64,000 nucleotides of DNA from assembly GCF_000953135.1 (NCBI RefSeq), contig NZ_LN614827.1, forward strand, positions 3,546,501 to 3,610,500. The letters are read 5' to 3'. Within the stretch, counting starts at the first letter, position 1. Every line of letters starts with the position of its first letter. The translations under genes were made by a program, and so were the position numbers. The DNA comes from Legionella fallonii LLAP-10. Lineage in GTDB: Bacteria > Pseudomonadota > Gammaproteobacteria > Legionellales > Legionellaceae. Shown here piece after piece: positions 1 to 11,420 of the stretch. The notes under the pieces are model-generated. The model saw only the letters and a program-made list of their open reading frames with translations. It was not told where the DNA came from and did not search any database.

Positions 1-1033
1 TAAACACGGGGACATTCATGGCAATTGGCTCAAGCACATTATGACCGCCAACAGGCACAAAACTACCGCCAACAAAGGCAAAATCACTAATCAGAAATAA
101 TCCTAAAAGTTCGCCAAGGCTATCTAATACAACGACTTCATTGTCTCTGGATAAAGTATCAACAGTACTTCGCAATCCCGTATTAAATCCTGCCTGAACG
201 CATAATTGATATACCGTTTGGAAACGCTCCGGATGACGTGGGGCAATTAATAAAACAACTTCAGGTATAGCCTTTTGTAATTTTCTTAAATGCGCCAGAA
301 TTTGTGACTCTTCATCTTCGTGGGTACTGGCTGCAATTACGGCGATTCGGTCTGCACCCCAATGCTCTTTTAGTGCATTAAATTTCCCACTATCTACAGT
401 ATGCGTTTGTAAATCAAATTTCATATTACCTAATACATGAACTAAATTTTCTTTAGCGCCTAAAGCAATAAACCGTTTAGCATCATCCTCACTTTGCGCT
501 AAGATACCAGTAAATTGATTTAACACGGGTTTAAACAAAAACTTAAATTTCATATAGCCTTTTAAAGAACGCTCTGATAAACGTGCATTAGCCAGTAACA
601 AAGGCACCTTAGCAGCGTGCGCTTGATAAATCAAATTAGGCCATAATTCGGTTTCCATGATGACACCAACTCGAGGTTTTTGTCTTTTAAAAAACCGCTT
701 AAGCACATCAGGTAAATCATAAGGCACATATCGATGAGCCACTTTGCTACCAAAACGAACCTGTACTCGTTCAGAACCAGTTGGCGTCATTGTAGTGACT
801 AGTACAGACCAGTTTTTGTCTAACATAGCATCGATTAACGGGGTAGCGGCAATAACTTCCCCTAAAGAAACAGCATGTACCCAAACATCAAAACCACTAT
901 TCTCTTTCTTATCCAGGCAAAATCGTTCTAATATACGCTTTCTATAAGCGGGTAAGCGTCTACCTTTCCACCATAAACGTAATAGTAAATAGGGAGTCAG
1001 TAAATACATCAAAAAGGAATAAATAAAACGCAT
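1..1033 (-). CDS. waaA: 3-deoxy-D-manno-octulosonic acid (Kdo) transferase, 3' end beyond window
   Basis: Transfers Kdo from CMP-Kdo to lipid IVA at the inner face of the cytoplasmic membrane, the first step of LPS core assembly. Seen: an N-terminal hydrophobic segment followed by a basic stretch (RLWWKGRRLPAYRKR), the HAVSLGEV motif near residue 50 of the acceptor half, and GGHNVLEP near residue 335 in the donor-binding half; all are characteristic of WaaA. The window holds 344 codons; the family is about 420 long, so roughly 75 C-terminal residues lie off the left edge. The start at 1033 puts the membrane segment where other WaaA proteins have it, although no good Shine-Dalgarno is visible before it. 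Assignment is confident. Confidence 0.93.
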   Translation of the reverse strand, partial: MRFIYSFLMYLLTPYLLLRLWWKGRRLPAYRKRILERFCLDKKENSGFDVWVHAVSLGEVIAATPLIDAMLDKNWSVLVTTMTPTGSERVQVRFGSKVAHRYVPYDLPDVLKRFFKRQKPRVGVIMETELWPNLIYQAHAAKVPLLLANARLSERSLKGYMKFKFLFKPVLNQFTGILAQSEDDAKRFIALGAKENLVHVLGNMKFDLQTHTVDSGKFNALKEHWGADRIAVIAASTHEDEESQILAHLRKLQKAIPEVVLLIAPRHPERFQTVYQLCVQAGFNTGLRSTVDTLSRDNEVVVLDSLGELLGLFLISDFAFVGGSFVPVGGHNVLEPIAMNVPVF

Positions 1034-1326
1034 AAAAATACCAATACAAAAAAGCAACAGTATATACCTAAAGCAGCCAATTATGCGATATGTTACAATT
1101 TAATTAAAACCTGTCACTTAACTCAGTCCTTTAAAAGCGTTACTTTTAAATTAGACTTTCTTATATAGCTGGCAGATTTTGCTTTGGTGTAAGGCGTCCC
1201 TGTTTTGATGAGTAAATAACGTAAACAAAAAAGTAGAGGATGTTTGCTATGGATGAAATCTATTCCATGGCCTAAAGTATAGACAATAGCTGGACTGATT
1301 CAATTTCTCAAGGGAATTATTTAGCA
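1034..1326. other. Intergenic region between divergent waaA and djlA
   Basis: AT-rich, 293 bases. It must hold the promoters of both divergent genes. The only other thing seen is an 8-codon ORF at 1249-1275 preceded by an AGAGGA ribosome-binding-like sequence; a leader peptide is possible but nothing else supports one. Confidence 0.5.
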
Positions 1327-2235
1327 ATGAATATTCGGGATTTTTTTATAACAAATGCCTGGTGGGGAAAAGTTCTCGGAGCTTGTTTTGGCTACATGAT
1401 TCATGGCCCAATGGGAGCAATGTTTGGCATACTGCTGGGTAATTTTTTTGATAAAGGCTTGGCAAATCATTTTTCTAATCCTCATTTTTTATATCATGCG
1501 GAAAAACGTAAAATAGTTCAAAAAATATACTTTGAAGCGACGTTTAGCATTATGGGTCACATAGCAAAAGCGGATGGTCGCGTTTCCGAACAAGAAATTG
1601 AAATGGCCAGGTTACTTATGACGGAAATGCACCTGAATCGTGAACAAAAAGAATTAGCCAAGCACTTATTTAACGAAGGCAAACAAACTTATTTCAAATT
1701 GGATGCAGTCCTCACTCAATTGCAAAATGCCTGTAAAGATAATCGTGAATTGTTAAAATTATTCATAGACATCCAATATAGGGCAGCACAAGTCGATGGT
1801 TTATCCACAAAAAAAATTCAGGCCTTGGATCTCATCCTGTCTCGATTGGGGTTTGCCCCTTTACATCAGCAATATCGCTTCTACGAAGACTTTAATTACA
1901 CGGCTTATCATCACTACCAAGAATATCAAGAACAACAACGCCAACAAAATCAACAAAAAAATAATACAAACTCTTCTTCATCCTCTTACAAACAAAATTA
2001 TTATAAGCCAAGAGCTTCTGTAAATCATCTCGACCATGCCTACGCATTGCTTGAAGTCCCCGCCAATGCAAGTAAGCAAGAAGTCAAACAGGCTTATCGG
2101 CGCTTATTAAGTCGAAATCATCCCGACAAATTAATTGCTCAAGGTTTGCCCGAAGAGATGATTAAAATGGCAAATGATAAAACACAAAAAATAATGAAAG
2201 CTTATGAATTAATTTGTAAAACTAAGGGTTGGTAA
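1327..2235 (+). CDS. djlA: Membrane-anchored DnaJ-like co-chaperone DjlA
   Basis: A type III J-domain protein of the inner membrane that stimulates DnaK ATPase activity; in E. coli it is linked to envelope stress signalling and in Legionella to intracellular growth. Seen: a glycine-rich transmembrane segment in the first 40 residues, a TerB-like all-helical middle (about 60-180), a Q/N/S-rich linker (about 195-225), and a C-terminal J domain (about 235-300) with the diagnostic HPD in SRNHPDKL. At 302 aa it matches the family. It is convergent with the next gene, with only 5 bases between the two stop codons. Confidence 0.93.
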   Translation: MNIRDFFITNAWWGKVLGACFGYMIHGPMGAMFGILLGNFFDKGLANHFSNPHFLYHAEKRKIVQKIYFEATFSIMGHIAKADGRVSEQEIEMARLLMTEMHLNREQKELAKHLFNEGKQTYFKLDAVLTQLQNACKDNRELLKLFIDIQYRAAQVDGLSTKKIQALDLILSRLGFAPLHQQYRFYEDFNYTAYHHYQEYQEQQRQQNQQKNNTNSSSSSYKQNYYKPRASVNHLDHAYALLEVPANASKQEVKQAYRRLLSRNHPDKLIAQGLPEEMIKMANDKTQKIMKAYELICKTKGW

Positions 2236-2240
2236 AACGA

Positions 2241-3026
2241 TTATTCGGGTTCAATCGGATCATCAATAAATCCGGCCCAATCAGAGTGATCTACTTTGGC
2301 AATATGGCTAGCTGCCGAATAAACTGGTTCAATATAAGAAACCAAAATTGGTGGGGGCTCAGGTTCAGACTCTGGCAATTTGGCCATCCAACCATGAATA
2401 AAAGCCAACAACATTTTTTGACTGTAGCGATAATCATGATGTGCCCCAGGCATCTCAATAGATTGATAGTTATGCCTCCCAAACTCCTTCTCTCTTACCT
2501 CCATTTGATATAACACGGCATCGTAATCGAATTGACCGGCTATATCGAATACAGGAAAACGCAGTTTTTTAAGTTTACTCCAATTAGTATCGTCATAAGC
2601 AGAAAGCATGATCAATCCATTGATCATTTTAGACTGAGGCCTACTAAAATACTCCAAGGATTGATTCAGTTGCTCTCCATAATGAACCAATACAATACGT
2701 TTATTTTTGTGTTCACGTAGAATATTAATAGTAGGTGGAATTTGTTTTACCCAAGGAACAGGGCTGTCTTTAGTACAATTTAATAAAACTACAGACCAGC
2801 CATAACTAGATAATTGTTCAGCAACATGAGTTAATAAAATGGGAGATTGAACCACATCCTCACCACCGCTAATAAGCAAGACCGCACCATAATGCTTATT
2901 ACCAGCGGGCCAATAAGACAAATCGATAGGATTCTGATTTACTTTAATTACCAGAGTGTCTGCCCCGCAGTGGGAGCTGAATAAGAGTAGAAGAAAAAGA
3001 AAAGCAGTCCTTATGAAATGGTTCAT
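2241..3026 (-). CDS. Exported DUF3530-like alpha/beta-hydrolase-fold protein
   Basis: The first 22 residues are a signal peptide (basic start, a run of Leu/Phe, then HCGAD), so the protein is exported. The rest has an alpha/beta-hydrolase layout: an oxyanion-type strand VLLISGGED near residue 52, a nucleophile-elbow position near 120, an acid position in DIAGQFDYD (about 172) and a histidine in GAHHDYR (about 205). The elbow reads LVHYGEQ and lacks the serine of GxSxG, so hydrolytic activity is doubtful. The C-terminus is proline/glutamate rich. The closest family I recognise is DUF3530, whose function is not established. A single-gene unit, convergent with djlA. Confidence 0.6.
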   Translation of the reverse strand: MNHFIRTAFLFLLLLFSSHCGADTLVIKVNQNPIDLSYWPAGNKHYGAVLLISGGEDVVQSPILLTHVAEQLSSYGWSVVLLNCTKDSPVPWVKQIPPTINILREHKNKRIVLVHYGEQLNQSLEYFSRPQSKMINGLIMLSAYDDTNWSKLKKLRFPVFDIAGQFDYDAVLYQMEVREKEFGRHNYQSIEMPGAHHDYRYSQKMLLAFIHGWMAKLPESEPEPPPILVSYIEPVYSAASHIAKVDHSDWAGFIDDPIEPE

Positions 3027-3195
3027 ATATCCCTAAAAACCTTTTATTCTGCCCACCGCGCTTTATGCGCGGCATCTAGCAGTTCGCTCTCTAATAGAGA
3101 GAATGTTTCTAATTTCTAATAGCATTTTGGATACCGTGCATACAGCACGGCTCTACTAATATCCTAATACTTTTAATAATAAACTGTAACAGCCC

Positions 3196-4119
3196 TTATT
3201 CATTTGAAAATTCGACGCCCGCTTCGTCCAGCATGACACGAGCTTTCTCTGATAAAATTTTATGGGCTAATGCTGTCGGATGTACCAAATCAAAAAATAA
3301 ATAACCATCACAAGCATCACTACCTATTTTAGGTTGAGTGCGAGCAACAATATTTAAAACTGATTTGTTAGTTAAATCATCAACTACAGAATTAACGCAC
3401 GTCTCCGTGATGTTATTAAATCCATATTCTCCTGCATGTTCAAGTACGTCATCAAAAGCTCTATTTAGATCAAAAAACAACCACTCAATATCTGGATATT
3501 TTTGTTTCAAATCAGCAATGGTCTCATTTAATGATTTATTATGTTGCGTTGAGAAATAACTAAAGACATCGGCTGAGCCAAACTCATATGCGGCAGGTGT
3601 ACGTCCTAAATCAGGTATGTTGAGAAGTAATATGTGCTTAGCACCTTTTTGCACTAAACGATCTAATCCTCGAGCAATACCTGTATTCACCTGTTTTAAA
3701 GTTTGCTCTACCTCACTTGGCATACCGAGATAATTATTCGCACCAATCCAGACAACATAAAGGCTGTCAGCATTTGCCTCTTTATAATCATCAAAGTAAT
3801 TGTCCATCTCTCTTTTTAGAGTGAATAGTGCATCGTCGCCATCATCATCCGATACCCCTGACCCACCAAAAGCATAATCAAGCAAATGAGATTGAGGATC
3901 TTTAGGAAAATACGAAGCAGTTAAGTGTTCAATCCAGACAGGACCATTAGAGAAACGTCCTTCAAAATATGGTGGTGATTGAGGTAATTGATGTTTCATA
4001 AATTCATAAAGATTTCCATTATCAGACAAACTATCCCCAAATACGACTATGTTGTGAAGCGGAGTTGCTGCAACAATGCCAGAGAATAAAAAAGCACCTA
4101 TGGTTGTTATTAGCTTCAT
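3196..4119 (-). CDS. Secreted GDSL-family lysophospholipase, PlaA-like
   Basis: Predicted to hydrolyse (lyso)phospholipids or related esters outside the cell, like Legionella PlaA/PlaC/PlaD, which are exported in part by type II secretion. Seen: a signal peptide (residues 1-18), block I FGDSLSDNGN with the nucleophilic Ser near residue 30, a Gly of block II (FGGSGVSDDD), block III GANN near residue 127, and block V DLVHPTALAH with the catalytic Asp and His near residue 280. A length of 307 aa fits PlaA best. A Cys pair (CVNS ... ACDG) may form the disulfide loop described for this family. PlaA, PlaC and PlaD cannot be separated by eye, so no symbol is given. Confidence 0.82.
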   Translation of the reverse strand: MKLITTIGAFLFSGIVAATPLHNIVVFGDSLSDNGNLYEFMKHQLPQSPPYFEGRFSNGPVWIEHLTASYFPKDPQSHLLDYAFGGSGVSDDDGDDALFTLKREMDNYFDDYKEANADSLYVVWIGANNYLGMPSEVEQTLKQVNTGIARGLDRLVQKGAKHILLLNIPDLGRTPAAYEFGSADVFSYFSTQHNKSLNETIADLKQKYPDIEWLFFDLNRAFDDVLEHAGEYGFNNITETCVNSVVDDLTNKSVLNIVARTQPKIGSDACDGYLFFDLVHPTALAHKILSEKARVMLDEAGVEFSNE

Positions 4120-4325
4120 GGATACCCTTAATTAATTGATTTTTTTTAGAAAAAAAAGGTTCATCATTATATTACAAAATAAGGCAATTAATCAATTTTC
4201 TCATGATCTTATTAAAGTGATAATGAAGCATCACTTTTCTATTGCTCTATGAACCTAACCTATTTATAGTGACTATTTATGGGCACTGACGCCTCCAAAT
4301 AATAGACCTCTTCAGGGAGACTGTA

Positions 4326-4835
4326 ATGACTAAGTTTGAAAAGGACTTCTTACTACAATGCCTAGACTCTATAGCAACTATTATCTCAGATAAAGAAGAG
4401 ATAAAAAGGGTCGTTTTAATTTTTAGTCAAGGTAATGAGGAAGATCCACGTTACCAAATACAATCAAAAATTACTGATTCAGCAGACTGGACGGCCGAAG
4501 AAAAAATTGTACTATCAGCTGCTGTTTTTGAGGCAACAGCCCGTGCCAGCTTTCAGTTTTGCACTCGTGAAGTATTAACCTCTAAGGTAGAGGCAGCAAC
4601 CACTTTGCTCAGAGACCGCTATTTGTCTTTAATTACCCAAAATACAGAGTCAGACAATAGATTGGCTTCGGTAAGAAAGAACATCGACCAGATTAAATTA
4701 CAAATTGATAAGGAACCGGTCGAAGTATCTAAGCATTATTCTGATGAAGGATCTAATCCATATACCTTCTTCAAGGTTGCTGCTGTTGTGGGATTAGGGC
4801 TAGCTGCAATAACTACTGTAGCGTTCACACGATAA
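4326..4835 (+). CDS. Orphan protein with C-terminal membrane anchor
   Basis: Not recognised. 169 aa, acidic and helical, with a heptad-like stretch (about 110-140) and one hydrophobic segment near the end (FFKVAAVVGLGLAAITTVAF), which suggests a tail-anchored protein. An AGGGAGA ribosome-binding site sits 7 bases before the ATG. It stands alone between an upstream divergent lipase gene and a downstream repeat region. Similar small tail-anchored orphans are common among Legionella effector candidates, but nothing here proves secretion. Confidence 0.6.
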   Translation: MTKFEKDFLLQCLDSIATIISDKEEIKRVVLIFSQGNEEDPRYQIQSKITDSADWTAEEKIVLSAAVFEATARASFQFCTREVLTSKVEAATTLLRDRYLSLITQNTESDNRLASVRKNIDQIKLQIDKEPVEVSKHYSDEGSNPYTFFKVAAVVGLGLAAITTVAFTR

Positions 4836-4852
4836 TAGCGTTAGCACCTCTA

Positions 4853-4978
4853 CCCCTCTTCCTCGAGGGAGAGGGGATAAGAGATGAAATAATCGATAGC
4901 ACGAAAGATCCCTCGCCCGCGCAAAGTGTTTTTTGTTTAGAAATCGATAACAAATCGCGAGAGAGGGTTAGGGAGAGG
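4853..4978. repeat. Intergenic palindromic repeat
   Basis: A CCCCTCT/AGAGGGG hairpin centred on CCTCGAGG (4853-4876) is followed by a second, looser pair of complementary CCCTCGC/GCGAGAG tracts (about 4910-4968). It looks like a dispersed noncoding repeat. It may end transcription of the upstream orphan, but there is no U-tract. Confidence 0.4.
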
Positions 4979-5040
4979 CCTTAGAAATGCATTTCCGCCT
5001 TCACCTAACGCTATAAGCCCAAATGACCCAACTTACTTTA

Positions 5041-6774
5041 TTACGCCTCACTACCAATCAAAGTGATGTTCAACTGGCGGCCACAAACCCAGGCCTTAGT
5101 TAAATCTTGCATTACCTCTTTAGACATCCCTTTAGGCAAACGTACGGTGGAATGCTCTTCATGAATTTTAAGGCCAGTAATGAACTTACTTTGCAAACCG
5201 GCTTCATTAGCAATAGCACCAACGATATTACCTGGTTTGACTCCATGAACTTTACCCACATCAATACGGAATAGATCTTGAGATGATGATACATCACCAC
5301 TAAATTTTCTGCGGTTATCGCCCAAAGTCTTGCGATCATTGCCAAAACCTTTTTTATCACCACCAAAACTTCTTCTATCATCGCCGCCGCGAGAACGTTC
5401 AAATTTACCATTGGAACGCCCTTCTTTTGCTGGCTGTGATGCTGATTTTGGTGAAGACATTTCTTTTTGCCACGGTTTGTCTTTATGCAATAATAAAGCG
5501 AGAATTGCGGCAACATCTAAAGCAGAAACATTACTTTCCTTAATATATTCTTCAATAATACGCTTATATGAATGAAGATTAGCATGCTCTAAGCGAGCGG
5601 TAATGTTTGCCAAAAAGCGCTGCTGTCGAGCAACTTGAATCATATGATCATTAGGAACATTCACTTTTTCTATACGTTGACGAGTATGTCTCTCAATAGA
5701 GCTAATTAAACGAGACTCTTTAGGTGTCACAAATAAAATAGTCACCCCAGAGCGACCCGCTCTTCCAGTTCGACCAATACGATGAACATAAGTTTCGTTA
5801 TCATGTGGCATATCGTAATTAATCACATGAGTTACTCGTTCTACGTCCAATCCGCGAGCAGCAACATCAGTAGCCACAAGAATGTCTATAGCTCCTTGCT
5901 TAAACTGAGCAATAATTCGCTCACGCAATGCTTGAGTAATATCACCATGAATGGCCATTGCCCTTAATCCATGCTCTTGTAATAATTCAGCCACTTCTTC
6001 GGTACTATTCTTGGTACGAACAAAGACAATCACGCCTTGATATTCTTCTACTTCTAGCACCCTAATCAATGCATCAGGCTTTTGATGGCCTGCAGCAAAT
6101 AAAAAGCGTTGCTCAATACTCTTCACTGTAGCTGTTTCCATACGAATTTCGACAGAAGCAGGGTTATTTAAGTAAGTATTCGCTATTTGGCGTATACGAT
6201 AAGGCATAGTAGCAGAAAACAAAGCCATTTGTTTATTTTCTGGTAATTTTGCTAAAATAGTTTCAACATCTTCTATAAATCCCATGCGCAACATTTCGTC
6301 TGCTTCATCAAGGATAAAGGTATTCAAACTACCTAAAGGTAAAGTACCTCTATCTATATGATCCAGTATGCGGCCAGGAGTACCAACCACTACTTGAGCG
6401 CCGCCACGTAATTGCTTTAATTGACGCCCATAATCTTGTCCACCGCATAATACAGCAATAGTAACACCCCGTTGATGAGCGCTTAACAATTCAAATTGCT
6501 CTGCGACTTGAATCGCTAATTCACGGGTAGGTGCTAAAATTAACGCCTGAGTGCTCTGCACTGTCGGTGATAAATTTTGTAAAATAGGTAATGCAAATGC
6601 AGCAGTTTTACCTGTTCCTGTTTGAGCCAAAGCAATTGCATCTCGCCCTTCTAATAGCAAGGGAATAGTTTGAGCCTGAATTGGCGATGGCTTGATAAAC
6701 TTCATATCCTCTAGCGATTTATTTAACGCGGCTGAAAAATTAAAAGAAGTGAAGTTTGTTATTTCTTGAGTCAT
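5041..6774 (-). CDS. deaD: DEAD-box RNA helicase, DeaD/CsdA type
   Basis: An ATP-dependent RNA helicase that remodels structured RNA in ribosome assembly and cold adaptation. Seen in order: Q motif (SPIQAQT, about 32), motif I AQTGTGKT (about 50), PTRELA (about 87), DEAD box (about 160), SAT (about 191), VATDVAARGLDV (about 306) and HRIGRTGRAGRSG (about 335). A basic Gly/Asp/Arg-rich linker (about 450-490, several GDxR/K units) follows, then a DbpA-type RNA-binding domain at the C-terminus (FRIDVGKVHGVKPGNIVGA). A length of 577 aa and this domain order fit DeaD rather than RhlE or SrmB. The upstream 350 bases are AT-rich, which would suit a long cold-responsive leader (inference). Confidence 0.92.
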   Translation of the reverse strand: MTQEITNFTSFNFSAALNKSLEDMKFIKPSPIQAQTIPLLLEGRDAIALAQTGTGKTAAFALPILQNLSPTVQSTQALILAPTRELAIQVAEQFELLSAHQRGVTIAVLCGGQDYGRQLKQLRGGAQVVVGTPGRILDHIDRGTLPLGSLNTFILDEADEMLRMGFIEDVETILAKLPENKQMALFSATMPYRIRQIANTYLNNPASVEIRMETATVKSIEQRFLFAAGHQKPDALIRVLEVEEYQGVIVFVRTKNSTEEVAELLQEHGLRAMAIHGDITQALRERIIAQFKQGAIDILVATDVAARGLDVERVTHVINYDMPHDNETYVHRIGRTGRAGRSGVTILFVTPKESRLISSIERHTRQRIEKVNVPNDHMIQVARQQRFLANITARLEHANLHSYKRIIEEYIKESNVSALDVAAILALLLHKDKPWQKEMSSPKSASQPAKEGRSNGKFERSRGGDDRRSFGGDKKGFGNDRKTLGDNRRKFSGDVSSSQDLFRIDVGKVHGVKPGNIVGAIANEAGLQSKFITGLKIHEEHSTVRLPKGMSKEVMQDLTKAWVCGRQLNITLIGSEA

Positions 6775-7327
6775 AAAGATCCTGATAAAATAAAGCGTAA
6801 ACGAAATAAGGTTAAGTAACGTGAGTTCGAAATAAACAATAAGTATATTGTTATATGTCTACGCTACGTTAATTAATACAAAAATTACATAACCGCTTAC
6901 GACTACCAGTCCTCTCAAAACTTAGCGAGGAATCTCTTGAAAATAACAAAGCCATGAACAGTTATAAAATTGAACAGTATAATAACAAAATAAGCAAGAT
7001 TTTGCACTATATTTATTATTTTTCTCTTTACAGAGAATGACTTACTTATTGAATAATATAGTTTTTTTCAGTTAAATTAGATTTAAAAATAATTTTTTCT
7101 CTGCGATTTTATTGGCTATGTTTGCAATTTAGTCCTACTCTTATGTGCCGCGACTTGTTCGCGACATCCAGGAAATGGTTAAATAAAAATAAACGCAATT
7201 TAGCAAATTGTGGTCTTGATAAATGCCGCGAACACGCCGTGACACATAAGCAGCATTACCATTAATATTAAGCAATAAATACTACTTAAGCTCTAAATGA
7301 CTTCCCTCAAAATTTGCCAACAACCCG
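6775..7327. other. Noncoding region upstream of deaD
   Basis: 553 bases with no credible gene on either strand. The deaD-proximal 350 bases are very AT-rich and probably hold its promoter and a long leader. The distal part contains the inverted repeat listed separately at 7140-7250. Confidence 0.6.
7140..7250. repeat. Imperfect 28-bp inverted repeat, REP/MITE-like
   Basis: Arms at 7140-7167 and 7223-7250 are complementary at 23 of 28 positions, separated by 55 bases. Each arm starts with CTTATGTG and contains TGTTCGCG. It could be a small nonautonomous element or a bidirectional transcript-end structure between the fadH-type gene and deaD. Confidence 0.65.
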
Positions 7328-9361
<2,034 letters not shown>

Positions 9362-9403
9362 CTAATAATTAAATACTTAACAAAGAAGTATAAACCCTAC
9401 TGG

Positions 9404-10312
9404 TTATACAGCAACCACTTTTTTATCTAAAGGCATATTTAAGTCATCTTTTGTTTGATAGTGACGAGAAATTAAAGCACCAAACAATGCCAGCCCACCA
9501 CCAATTAAAGAAATTAATGAGGGTTGTTCGCCCAGGACAATAAAACCCAACACGGTAGAAACTATGGGCAAAGAGTATAAAGTAGTCGAAGCTGTAGATG
9601 CAGTCAGTTTTTTCAGTACATAACTCCACCCAACATAAGCTAACGCGGCGGGGAAAATCCCCATATAAACCACCGCAGCAGTAGACTGATAATCAGCTAT
9701 TTTAATCTCTTTCACTAAATCAGGAGTATAGAGCAATAACAGTAAAGTCCCCCCCCACATGACCCAAGCAATAGTAGTAACAGGATGGTATTTATTCAAA
9801 AAATTCTTTTGGATAATGGTTAAAATAGCCCCCATCAAAGCAGACACTAACACCAATAAAATACCTTGCCTCATCTCGCTATGGAAACCTTCACCAATGG
9901 CCAATAAAAATAAACCCAACAGGCTAATTAAAATCCCTACCCATGCAGCCCCGGCTAATTTTTCCTGAAAAAAAATGAAAGAAAACAATATAGTAATTAC
10001 CGGCATTAAACCTACAATGAAACTAGCCACTCCCGCCGACACCGAAATTTCACCGTAATTAAGGCAGATATTGTAAATACCAATGCCCAGCATTCCCCCA
10101 ATGAGTAATTGCACGCGATCTTTCCATGGCATCTGTTTTCTAACTTCTTGATAATGATAAATAACCGCTATAAAGAAAGAGGCAACAAGAAAACGCAATA
10201 AAGCAAGAGGCCCTGGAGAATAGTCGGCCAGAGCAATTCTTATTCCAACAAATGCTGAGGCCCATAAAACGATAGTGCCTACTAAAATACAATTCACTTT
10301 GAAGGATTGCAT
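9404..10312 (-). CDS. EamA/DMT-superfamily transporter
   Basis: An inner-membrane exporter of the drug/metabolite transporter superfamily. 302 aa with about ten hydrophobic helices arranged as two EamA repeats (roughly 5-140 and 150-285). The first helix has the usual WASAFVGIRIAL signature and the second repeat ends in SLPIVSTVLGFIVLGEQP. The substrate cannot be told from sequence; relatives export amino acids, nucleotides or drugs. It lies 51 bases upstream of the dienoyl-CoA reductase on the same strand and may be co-transcribed with it. Confidence 0.8.
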   Translation of the reverse strand: MQSFKVNCILVGTIVLWASAFVGIRIALADYSPGPLALLRFLVASFFIAVIYHYQEVRKQMPWKDRVQLLIGGMLGIGIYNICLNYGEISVSAGVASFIVGLMPVITILFSFIFFQEKLAGAAWVGILISLLGLFLLAIGEGFHSEMRQGILLVLVSALMGAILTIIQKNFLNKYHPVTTIAWVMWGGTLLLLLYTPDLVKEIKIADYQSTAAVVYMGIFPAALAYVGWSYVLKKLTASTASTTLYSLPIVSTVLGFIVLGEQPSLISLIGGGLALFGALISRHYQTKDDLNMPLDKKVVAV

Positions 10313-10805
10313 AATTCAATACCGAAATAAGCAAGAAGAATATTCTATCAGAGACGCTGCAAACCAACCAGTCTGCATAGGACCTGAGACCATTGGTCTC
10401 TTTTAGAAGTAGGCATTGTATGCCTACCGCCTCGATTAAGTTAAAGATAACCTAAGAAATAACACATAGCATAAAGACTGCAGATTATGACCTATTACTT
10501 AAACGAGAGTATGATGAATATAGTGACACTAAAATACACAACTGACTTCATTCTAAGATTGGTTTTCTAAACTATTTTGATGAACAACAAACACGCACAG
10601 ATAAAGTGTTTGATGCATTAAAGCAACGACAAAAATCACGTAACATCTTAATAAACCCGAGATGACATTTTTTCTCGAACTTATTGATAAGTTACAAAAT
10701 TATCCCATAACCACTTATTTTCAAAGAAAAAATTTAATCAATACAGGTCTAGAATAAATCCTCTTCTTGAGTAATACTAGCTAAAAAATAACTCAAGGAA
10801 AGAGA
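10313..10805. other. Intergenic region with small palindromes and a gene remnant
   Basis: 493 bases. A GAGACC-ATT-GGTCTC palindrome (about 10386-10400) and an AGGCAT/ATGCCT pair lie near the transporter start. The middle holds the remnant listed at 10456-10665. Immediately before sodC there is a CTTGAGT/ACTCAAG pair that could be an operator. Confidence 0.45.
10456..10665 (+). pseudogene. Possible remnant of an unidentified gene
   Basis: One reading frame stays open for 69 codons apart from a single internal TGA. It reads as a charged, helical peptide (for example YDLLLKREYDEYSD and, after the stop, FDEQQTRTDKVFDALKQRQ). The composition is protein-like, unlike the flanking noncoding DNA, but it has no start context and I do not recognise the family. 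It could be a chance open frame. Confidence 0.3.
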
Positions 10806-11300
10806 ATGAATAAACTAATTGCGCTATTTATTGGTTCTTTATTCAGCATCAATGCAATTCATGCTGCATCCATTACAGCGACGATACATGCAACAGGCGC
10901 CAATCAAGAATCTTTAGGAACGGTTATCTTTAGTGAAACCCCTTATGGATTGCTCATTGTTCCTGACTTACATAACCTGCCCGCAGGATTACACGGATTC
11001 CATCTTCACCAACACCCCAATTGTGGAAACAGCGGCATGAGCGCTGGAGGACATTATGATCCAGCCAATACTAATAGCCATCAGGGCCCTTATGGCAAAG
11101 GACATTTGGGAGATTTACCCGTTCTCTATGTTACTAGTGAGGGCAAAGCAAACACCCCTACTTTAGCTCCTCGTTTAAAATTAAAAAATTTGAAGGGTTT
11201 AACCGTAATGATCCATGCCAATGGCGACAATTATAGTGATACTCCCCCATTAGGTGGCGGCGGTGCTCGTGAAGCCTGTGGTGTGATTGGTAAGACTTAA
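10806..11300 (+). CDS. sodC: Periplasmic Cu/Zn superoxide dismutase
   Basis: Dismutates superoxide in the periplasm. Seen: a signal peptide of about 20 residues ending INAIHA-A, copper ligands in [10 protein letters not shown], a zinc-loop stretch [20 protein letters not shown], a copper His in MIHANGDNY, the active-site arginine in [12 protein letters not shown], and the conserved Cys pair (NCG ... ACG). 164 aa is a normal length. The ATG follows CAAGGAAAGAG, a good ribosome-binding site. Confidence 0.95.
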   Translation: MNKLIALFIGSLFSINAIHAASITATIHATGANQESLGTVIFSETPYGLLIVPDLHNLPAGLHGFHLHQHPNCGNSGMSAGGHYDPANTNSHQGPYGKGHLGDLPVLYVTSEGKANTPTLAPRLKLKNLKGLTVMIHANGDNYSDTPPLGGGGAREACGVIGKT

Positions 11301-11328
11301 TCTAAAGTGCCCCCGACTAAACTTTAGA
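11301..11328. terminator. Hairpin after sodC
   Basis: TCTAAAGT (11301-11308) pairs with ACTTTAGA (11321-11328) around a C-rich loop, starting directly after the sodC stop codon. There is no T-run, so this is a transcript-end hairpin at best. Confidence 0.4.
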
Positions 11329-11420
11329 CGAATGAAGCAAAGGATCATATCAATATACATGACTGAAGCCGAGTGAGCTTGCAACGCTGTATAAAGTTAA
11401 GTGGGGTACGCTATATCTCA

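Noticed and set aside
744-947. 67-codon frame on the plus strand
   Set aside because: It is antisense to waaA, which has strong family motifs.
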